A stretch of DNA of 12,590 nucleotides from Alphaproteobacteria bacterium CG11_big_fil_rev_8_21_14_0_20_44_7 (GTDB taxonomy: Bacteria; Pseudomonadota; Alphaproteobacteria; Rickettsiales; 21-14-0-20-44-7), in assembly GCA_002787615.1 (NCBI GenBank), contig PCXJ01000072.1, forward strand, positions 1 through 12,590. The letters run 5' to 3'. The position numbers were made by a program, and so were the translations under genes. Position 1 is the stretch's first letter; every line of letters starts with the position of its first letter. Under the pieces are notes generated by a model that ran no database searches, was not told where the DNA came from, and saw only the letters and a list, made by a program, of their open reading frames with translations. This document shows, piece by piece, positions 7,908 to 12,590 of the stretch.

Positions 7908-7930
7908 CTCCTAGTTTAACATAAATTATA
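7908..7930 (-). promoter_or_regulatory. fadE -10 box and ribosome-binding site
   Basis: The minus strand carries a perfect TATAAT (7925-7930) and AGGAG (7908-7912), placing the mRNA start near 7918 and translation at 7902 with a very short leader. No good -35 is visible at 15-18 nt spacing, so the promoter is weak or needs an activator. It indicates that fadE can be transcribed separately from the gene before it. Confidence 0.5.
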
Positions 7931-8026
7931 CTCGGAAACATGTTAAGAAAGCGTTATCAACATTTATAGCAAGACGCAAAACCCATATTGTCGCAATTGA
8001 GGAACATAAGGTTAATTTTAGGCAGA

Positions 8027-8491
8027 TTAAATAATCGGGGTCAGCCGAGATAAATCATCCAAACCGCTAATAAAGTTTTGGGCATTATTATTGGTTGCCA
8101 TCCTAGCGCGCTCAAAACCTTGAGAACTGTATCTCTCCACTAAAGCAGCTTCAATACTGTCCAGCATTTCCAGCGAACTTGGCAAATTCCCATCCCTTCT
8201 CGCAATTTTTCCGGCAGCGTTTTCATCATTCGCAAGTTCCGTATTAAGCCTTCCTCTCGTCGCGGCATAAGTAGTCAACCATTGATTTTTCATAAATTCA
8301 TCACCAGAACCTGGGCTTAGCAATTTCCCTGCGGCTTCTGCCAAATTAGCCAGATATATATCGACCTTGCCTGACTTAACGCTATGTGTTGCGTTCAAAC
8401 GCGTGGCAAAAGAAGCAGCTCTCTGAGCGTCTGTTACAGCGCTTGTCGCGCCTTTTGCACCTTGTGCAAGTATTGAAGTCGCTATAGTCAT
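8027..8491 (-). CDS. Hypothetical protein, 154 residues
   Basis: I do not recognise this family. The protein is Ala/Ser/Asn-rich, with no signal peptide, no membrane span and no obvious catalytic motif. Residues 1-30 (MTIATSILAQGAKGATSAV onward) look like an amphipathic, small-residue helix. The remainder reads as helical segments joined by polar linkers and ends in LTPII. Coding is well supported: GGAGG at 8498-8502 is six nt before the ATG and the frame fills the gap between fadJ and fadE. It begins 78 nt after the fadJ stop and ends 124 nt before the fadE start, in the same direction. A role in lipid metabolism would be guesswork from position alone. Confidence 0.75.
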   Translation of the reverse strand: MTIATSILAQGAKGATSAVTDAQRAASFATRLNATHSVKSGKVDIYLANLAEAAGKLLSPGSGDEFMKNQWLTTYAATRGRLNTELANDENAAGKIARRDGNLPSSLEMLDSIEAALVERYSSQGFERARMATNNNAQNFISGLDDLSRLTPII

Positions 8492-8520
8492 AATTATCCT
8501 CCAGTTAAATTACGCACAAG

Positions 8521-8537
8521 GATTAACCTAGATTAAC
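8521..8537. promoter_or_regulatory. Direct repeat GATTAAC-CTA-GATTAAC
   Basis: Two identical heptamers are spaced ten base pairs apart, centre to centre, on one face of the helix. They lie 30-46 nt upstream of the 154-residue gene. On the minus strand each gives GTTAAT, a four-of-six -10 match, and TTGCAA (8543-8548) lies upstream at a short 15-nt spacing from the second. This looks like a promoter or a regulator site. The TTAA spacing is six, not the seven of the CtrA consensus. Confidence 0.35.
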
Positions 8538-8569
8538 ATGCATTGCAATAATTTATTTACAGAATTTAT

Positions 8570-10903
8570 CTATTTATAAAACTTATCATTAGCCTTCGCC
8601 ATTGTAACCAGCAATTTTGCAGGTTTGAAGCGTTTGCCATGCGCCTTATCCAAGGCTTTCAGGCGTTTGACCACCTCATCAATCCCCAAACTATCGGCAT
8701 AACGGCATAATCCACCACGGAAAGGCGGGAAACCTGTCCCCATAATCATTGCCATATCGAGATATTCGGGTTTTTCGATAATCCCTTCTTGCAGGCACAT
8801 CGCCGCCTCATTGACCATCAGCAACATGCAACGGTCAATAATTTCCTGATCGCTAACATTAGTATTATCCTCACGCTGCGGGATTTTTGGGTTCACTTCT
8901 TTTTTGCTATCCTTGCCGCCTTTATGCAAATAAAAACCTGCGCCGGATTTTTTGCCGAGCAGCTTCTTATCTTCATAAATCACACGCAATAACTCGGAAA
9001 GCTCAATGCGGTCACCATATTCATCACGCAGGATTTTGGCCACTTTATAGCAAACATCAATTCCCACCTCATCGGCCAAGGTGAAGGGCCCCATCGGCAT
9101 CCCGAATTTATATATCTTCTTGTCGATGCGCTCAATCGCCACACCCTCTTCCAGCATCAAAACTGCCTCATTCATATATGGCAGCAAAATGCGATTCACC
9201 AGAAAACCCGCGCAATTGCCGACTTTTATCGGAGTTTTGCCCATTTTTTTGGATAGGGCAAAAATTGTAGCGATAGTTTTATCATCTGTTTTCGCACCCG
9301 GAATCACTTCCACCAAGGGCATACGATTAACCGGATTGAAGAAATGCATCCCCGCAAAACGCTCAGGTTTTTTCAGCGCAGTAGCCATTTCAGTGATTGA
9401 AAGGCTGGAAGTGTTTGAGGCGATAATTGCATCGGCAGCCACGTGTTTTTCAGTTTCCGCTAAGACTTTCTGCTTGATGCCCATATCTTCGACAATCGCT
9501 TCCACCACAATATCAGCACTGCCAAACCCGCTATAATCCAACGTTCCGGAAACCAGATTCATCTTCAAATCAACTTCGGCAGGTTTGATTTTACGGATTT
9601 TTTTGAGCTGGTCATATATCTTGCCGACTTGCTGGAAGCCAAGCGCAACGCCGTCCCAGTTGATATCCTTCATCCGCACAGGAGTGTTGGTTTTGGTGAA
9701 TGCCCATGCAATTCCGCCGCCCATCACACCCGCACCAAGCAACGCCGCCTGATTTATATCTTTCGGCTTTGCTTTTCCGCCCACACCGTCATCTTTTTTG
9801 AGTGCCTCGGAAGTATAGAAAATCTGAATAAGATTTTTGGAAATATCGCCGATTGCCAATTTGGCAAAAAGCTCACGCTCAATGCGCAACGCCTCATCCA
9901 GCTCTGCCACGCGATATGTACGCTCAATAACATCAATTGCTTTTAGCGGTGCGGGATAATGACCTTTACTCGCCTTCAAAACCCCTTCACGCGTTTTGGA
10001 ATATATATATTTGCGGGAAAATTCACTCTTATCCAGCAGCGGGATTTTGTTTTTGCGCTCATATCTTCCAGCAAGCAATTTGGTGATGAAATCCGGCAAT
10101 TGCGCGTCAAGATAACCTTCGGGGATACAATCATCCACCAGCCCGATTTTCATCGCCTTTTTGCCGTCAACTGACTTACCGGATGTAATCAGGGTTAAAG
10201 CCTGCACTAATCCGACCAGTTTTGGCAAGCGTATACAGCCGCCAAAGCCGGGGAATATGCCGAGATTCACTTCCGGCAGCGCAATTTGCGTTTTTTTGCT
10301 ATCCGTTGCCACGCGATAATTACAAGCCAATATCAGCTCCGTACCGCCACCCATACACGCACCGTTTATTACGGCTAATGTGTCAAAGGGCAGTTTTTCA
10401 ATTTTGGTGAGAACTTCCTGCCCGCGCTTCACTTTTTCCAACGCGTCTTTTTCTTCACGAAGCCCGCGAATTTCCTCAATATCCGCACCTGCGATGAAAA
10501 TGCCTTTTTTGGCAGATTTGATAACCAGCAATTTTATATCAAGCCTTGCCCGCAAATCATCAAGCAGCTTGTCTAACTCGTTTAATACAACCGCCGAAAG
10601 CTTGTTGACTTTCTCATCCGGCAAATCAAAGGTTAGAGTTGCAACACCGCGCTCATCAATATTTGAAAGCGAAAATGCTTTTGCAGAAGCTTTTTTAACA
10701 GATGTTTTTTTAACAGATGTTTTTTTAACAGATGTTTTTTTAACAGATGTTTTTTTAACAGATGTTTTTTTTGCAACCTTCTTGGCCACAGGCTTTTTCG
10801 GCGCTGCTTTCGGCGCTGCTTTTTTGGCAGGTGATTTCTTAGTCACTTTTTTTTCAGCTTTCTTCACAGCCTTTTTCGCCGGATTTTTTTTCTTATCTGT
10901 CAT
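8570..10903 (-). CDS. fadJ: FadJ/FadB-type enoyl-CoA hydratase / 3-hydroxyacyl-CoA dehydrogenase with Lys-rich tail
   Basis: This 777-residue bifunctional enzyme performs steps two and three of beta-oxidation, hydration of enoyl-CoA and NAD-dependent oxidation of 3-hydroxyacyl-CoA. The crotonase domain (about 78-270) has the oxyanion region IAGADIEEI (137-145) and both catalytic glutamates, Glu189 in GGGTE and Glu211 in LPEVNLGIFPGFGG. The dehydrogenase part (about 384-770) has the NAD-binding GAGVMGGGIA (390-399), NTSS at 497-500 and catalytic His520 in MHFFNPV. Residues 1-76 are an unusual tail of almost only Lys, Ala, Pro, Ser, Thr and Val with five KKTSV repeats. No Met occurs between the tail and the crotonase domain, so the tail appears genuinely fused. 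The ATG at 10903 has no good ribosome-binding site and overlaps the stop of a leader ORF, so it is probably translated by coupling. Whether it is the FadJ or FadB orthologue is not decided; the FadI-like thiolase nearby favours FadJ. Confidence 0.93.
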   Translation of the reverse strand: MTDKKKNPAKKAVKKAEKKVTKKSPAKKAAPKAAPKKPVAKKVAKKTSVKKTSVKKTSVKKTSVKKTSVKKASAKAFSLSNIDERGVATLTFDLPDEKVNKLSAVVLNELDKLLDDLRARLDIKLLVIKSAKKGIFIAGADIEEIRGLREEKDALEKVKRGQEVLTKIEKLPFDTLAVINGACMGGGTELILACNYRVATDSKKTQIALPEVNLGIFPGFGGCIRLPKLVGLVQALTLITSGKSVDGKKAMKIGLVDDCIPEGYLDAQLPDFITKLLAGRYERKNKIPLLDKSEFSRKYIYSKTREGVLKASKGHYPAPLKAIDVIERTYRVAELDEALRIERELFAKLAIGDISKNLIQIFYTSEALKKDDGVGGKAKPKDINQAALLGAGVMGGGIAWAFTKTNTPVRMKDINWDGVALGFQQVGKIYDQLKKIRKIKPAEVDLKMNLVSGTLDYSGFGSADIVVEAIVEDMGIKQKVLAETEKHVAADAIIASNTSSLSITEMATALKKPERFAGMHFFNPVNRMPLVEVIPGAKTDDKTIATIFALSKKMGKTPIKVGNCAGFLVNRILLPYMNEAVLMLEEGVAIERIDKKIYKFGMPMGPFTLADEVGIDVCYKVAKILRDEYGDRIELSELLRVIYEDKKLLGKKSGAGFYLHKGGKDSKKEVNPKIPQREDNTNVSDQEIIDRCMLLMVNEAAMCLQEGIIEKPEYLDMAMIMGTGFPPFRGGLCRYADSLGIDEVVKRLKALDKAHGKRFKPAKLLVTMAKANDKFYK
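10697..10771 (-). repeat. Five perfect 15-bp tandem repeats coding KKTSV
   Basis: The unit AACAGATGTTTTTTT (plus strand) begins at 10697, 10712, 10727, 10742 and 10757, with no mismatches. On the coding strand it reads AAA AAA ACA TCT GTT, encoding Lys-Lys-Thr-Ser-Val at residues 45-69 of the FadJ-type protein. Whole-unit gain or loss keeps the frame. Each unit contains a run of seven A, a slippage-prone sequence. Confidence 0.97.
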
Positions 10904-10971
10904 ACATAAAAAATAGCACGAATCCTTAACTTCACAAACAAGATTGATAGAAACCCTTTATTTAAAAACAT
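10900..10971 (-). CDS. Leader ORF of 23 residues coupled to fadJ
   Basis: An ATG at 10971 has a very strong AGGGAGG (10977-10983) five nt upstream. It opens a 23-codon frame whose TGA stop overlaps the fadJ ATG as ATGA (10900-10903). The peptide begins MFLNKGFLSILFV and is hydrophobic with a few Lys/Arg, like a single membrane helix, and has no recognisable family. It is in a different frame from fadJ, which itself lacks a good ribosome-binding site, so this ORF probably delivers ribosomes to fadJ by translational coupling. An alternative is that an indel in the T6 run at 10907-10912 separates what was once one longer fadJ frame. The sequence is clear, but expression is an inference. Confidence 0.5.
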   Translation of the reverse strand: MFLNKGFLSILFVKLRIRAIFYV

Positions 10972-10985
10972 ATTTTCCTCCCTAG

Positions 10986-11001
10986 TGGCTTTTATCAGCC
11001 A
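10986..11001. promoter_or_regulatory. Small hairpin before the fadJ leader ribosome-binding site
   Basis: TGGCT (10986-10990) and AGCCA (10997-11001) form a 5-bp stem with a 6-nt loop, immediately upstream of the AGGGAGG used by the leader ORF. It could structure the mRNA leader if transcription starts upstream. I see no confident -10/-35 pair for fadJ in the shared divergent region. Confidence 0.3.
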
Positions 11002-11021
11002 TAAACGATGATATGCAATTA

Positions 11022-11053
11022 TTGACATACGTTAATCATTGTGATAAATGATT
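11022..11053 (+). promoter_or_regulatory. Promoter and operator-like inverted repeat of the plus-strand gene
   Basis: A perfect TTGACA (-35) at 11022-11027 is followed, at 15 nt spacing, by GATAAA (11043-11048, four of six). A perfect 7-bp inverted repeat, AATCATT (11034-11040) and AATGATT (11047-11053) with a 6-nt spacer, covers the -10 region, where a repressor would typically bind. A related GCAATTATT lies at 11015-11023. The spacing is shorter than ideal, so the exact -10 is uncertain. Confidence 0.5.
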
Positions 11054-11072
11054 GCAAAATTTGGAGAAAATC

Positions 11073-11579
11073 ATGACAAATGAAAGATATAAAAAAGCAA
11101 AACCGCAAGAATTGAAAGCAAGAGTGCAGCAACTAGCGGCAGATATACTCAGCGTTCCACCACAAAGAAATGATGAAGATCCTGTTATGGGATATGTAGA
11201 AAGCATATATGTATCATACCCAACTAGCGGAGATTTAGATTCCCCCACACTTGAACCCGGCGAAGAACATATAGAGACCGAACAGGACGAATTGGTTAAG
11301 CAAATGCATAAATTTTTTGATCTATTAAAATCTATGGAAAACGGTACTAATCCTGGAAGAAAGCTACTCAAATATGTTAATTTCTTCCTTCAAGAATTGG
11401 GCACCCTAAAGCAAAGCGCGGACAGGACATTAGAAGAAATAGAAGATTGCGATGATATTGAGATTGCACACTGGCATGATCAGATTGACGATATAGTAGC
11501 TATCGAAAGGATTATAGGACTAATCGGTGAATTCCACGTAGAGCGCGGGATTGCCCAAGGCCCGCAAACAACCCGCTAG
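11073..11579 (+). CDS. Hypothetical acidic helical protein, 168 residues
   Basis: This is the only plus-strand gene in the window and I recognise no family. The frame can be read from a TTG at 11052, but the ATG at 11073 has GGAG (11063-11066) six nt upstream and is preferred. The protein starts with a basic stretch (MTNERYKKAKPQELKARVQQL), has an acidic Pro-containing middle (around 35-70), and then predicted helices rich in Leu, Glu, Asp and Ile. It has no signal peptide, membrane span or catalytic motif, and looks cytoplasmic. It sits in reverse orientation between fadI and fadJ, with its own -35 box and an inverted repeat over the -10. Its TAG stop overlaps the thiolase stop tail to tail. 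The opposite-strand frame at 11036-11371 is Ser/Cys-rich and has the look of a shadow. Confidence 0.75.
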   Translation: MTNERYKKAKPQELKARVQQLAADILSVPPQRNDEDPVMGYVESIYVSYPTSGDLDSPTLEPGEEHIETEQDELVKQMHKFFDLLKSMENGTNPGRKLLKYVNFFLQELGTLKQSADRTLEEIEDCDDIEIAHWHDQIDDIVAIERIIGLIGEFHVERGIAQGPQTTR

Positions 11580-12590
11580 CTAACCTCAACCATAACTGCG
11601 CCGCCCTGCCCGCCACCAATGCATAATGTGGCAAGCCCCGCGTTTTTCTTGCGGCGGCGAAGCTCTTTTAGCAATGTTATGATAATGCGAGTTCCGGTCA
11701 TCCCTACAGGATGCCCAAGCGCGATTGCGCCGCCATTCACATTCATAATGTCACGGTTGATTTTACCCAAACCTTCTTGCTCAAATCCGCGTTCAACGGC
11801 AATCACTTGCGCGGCAAATGCTTCATTGATTTCGAGCAAATCCATATCTTTTAATTTCGCGCCGGTTTTTTTGAACAAAGCTTGCGTTGCATATAACGGC
11901 CCCATTCCCATACGATGCGGGTCTAGCCCTGCATATGCCCATTCACTTACATAGCCGAGTGGCTTTAACTTCAATTCCTTAGCTTTTTTCTCGCTCATAC
12001 AAATCACCGCCGCCGCACCATCGGTTATCTGGCTAGAATTACCTGCCGTTACCGTGCCATGCTTGCGGTCAAAATATGGACGCAATTTTTCCAATTTCTC
12101 CAGAGTTTGCCCATCACGCACCCCCTCATCCGCACTGACAATTTTACCACGTGCGTCAACAATCGGCACAATTTCTTCTGCCAATTTTTCACGCGCAGCT
12201 TCAGCGCGACTGTGGCTCATAACGGCAAATTCATCCTGCTCAAGACGGCTGATTTGATATTCCTTGGCAAGCACTTCTGCAGTTTGCCCCATATTCATAC
12301 CGGAAATGATATCATGCAAACCCAGCATCAGCCCGACTTTTGGCGCAAACATCTTTGGACGAAAGCTAGCAATCACTTGCAGCTTCGCCATTGTTGTTCT
12401 GGCCGAACTTAGCTTGGTGAAAAATTCCTTGCCCTTATCGTTGAATAGAAACGGGATATTACTCATAGATTCCGCCCCTCCGGCAAGGAAAACCTCGCCA
12501 TCGCCGGAACGAATGCGCGCACCTGCGCTCGAAATTGCTTCCATGCCGCTTGCACAATTGCGATGCACGGTAAATGCCGGAATATGCTTA
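11576..12590 (-). CDS. fadI: Acetyl-CoA C-acyltransferase (thiolase), N-terminus cut by window edge
   Basis: This thiolase performs the last step of beta-oxidation, cleaving 3-ketoacyl-CoA with CoA to give acetyl-CoA and a shortened acyl-CoA. About 337 C-terminal residues are visible and the frame is open to the right edge; the usual first ~80-100 residues are missing. The nucleophilic Cys lies in HRNCASGMEAI at visible residue 12. NEAFAAQ, the His motif GGAIALGHPVGMTGTR (His near 293) and the second Cys in CIGGGQGG (near 323) are all present, so the active site is complete. The loop region containing GMNMGQTAE resembles FadI and trifunctional beta subunits more than FadA, but the choice is moderate. 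The GTG at 12568 is internal, because the upstream codons read IPAFT, a normal thiolase sequence. Separation from fadJ by a reversed gene means the two are not one operon here. Confidence 0.9.
   Translation of the reverse strand, partial: KHIPAFTVHRNCASGMEAISSAGARIRSGDGEVFLAGGAESMSNIPFLFNDKGKEFFTKLSSARTTMAKLQVIASFRPKMFAPKVGLMLGLHDIISGMNMGQTAEVLAKEYQISRLEQDEFAVMSHSRAEAAREKLAEEIVPIVDARGKIVSADEGVRDGQTLEKLEKLRPYFDRKHGTVTAGNSSQITDGAAAVICMSEKKAKELKLKPLGYVSEWAYAGLDPHRMGMGPLYATQALFKKTGAKLKDMDLLEINEAFAAQVIAVERGFEQEGLGKINRDIMNVNGGAIALGHPVGMTGTRIIITLLKELRRRKKNAGLATLCIGGGQGGAVMVEVS

Noticed and set aside
7903..7941. Longer fadE start at 7941
   Set aside because: A perfect TATAAT lies inside this stretch and AGGAG sits at the right distance before the ATG at 7902.
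10697..10771. CRISPR-like array
   Set aside because: The units are contiguous 15-mers without spacers and encode in-frame KKTSV, so it is a coding tandem repeat.
10380..10916. Plus-strand frame of 178 codons with VFLTD repeats
   Set aside because: It is the reverse reading of fadJ; the repeat comes from the KKTSV array, and the frame has no ribosome-binding site or family features.
11036..11371. Minus-strand frame of 111 codons opposite the 168-residue gene
   Set aside because: Its composition is Ser/Cys-rich as in shadow frames and the plus-strand gene has the promoter and ribosome-binding site.

Overview
The window looks like a chromosomal segment of a fairly AT-rich alphaproteobacterium (about 40-45% G+C by eye). 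The best lineage evidence is the divK-pleD pair, two cell-cycle/c-di-GMP response regulators typical of Alphaproteobacteria, next to CpaF-type ATPases. The order or genus cannot be assigned from sequence alone. Nearly everything is on the minus strand. There are no RNA genes, insertion sequences, CRISPR arrays or phage genes, and no gap between genes exceeds about 220 bases.

Reading in the direction of transcription (right to left), the right half is a fatty-acid beta-oxidation block. It starts with a thiolase (fadI-like, cut by the right edge). Next is an unrelated plus-strand gene of 168 codons. Then comes a fadJ/fadB-type hydratase-dehydrogenase with an unusual lysine-rich N-terminal tail, preceded by a 23-residue leader ORF whose stop overlaps the fadJ start as ATGA. 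A 154-residue orphan protein and a full-length E. coli-type membrane-anchored acyl-CoA dehydrogenase (fadE) follow. Together FadE, FadJ and FadI cover all four steps of the acyl-CoA degradation cycle.

The left half is a regulatory and secretion block: divK, pleD, two adjacent cpaF paralogues, and a Tyr/Ser/Asn/Pro-rich lipoprotein open at the left edge. divK and pleD are one nucleotide apart and the first cpaF starts 37 nt after pleD, so these are probably co-transcribed. A promoter-like TTGAAA-17-TATATG lies just upstream of divK. PleD retains its phosphoacceptor Asp53, a GGEEF active site and an RxxD inhibitory site. The linkage suggests, but does not prove, that c-di-GMP signalling and the CpaF-driven pilus or secretion machinery are coordinated. 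No TadB/TadC, pilin or secretin gene is visible.

Several starts were corrected using ribosome-binding sites: divK, fadE, the upstream cpaF and the plus-strand gene all begin downstream of the longest possible start. The most unusual features are the histone-H1-like repeat tail on FadJ, its coupled leader ORF, and the divK-pleD-cpaF-cpaF arrangement.
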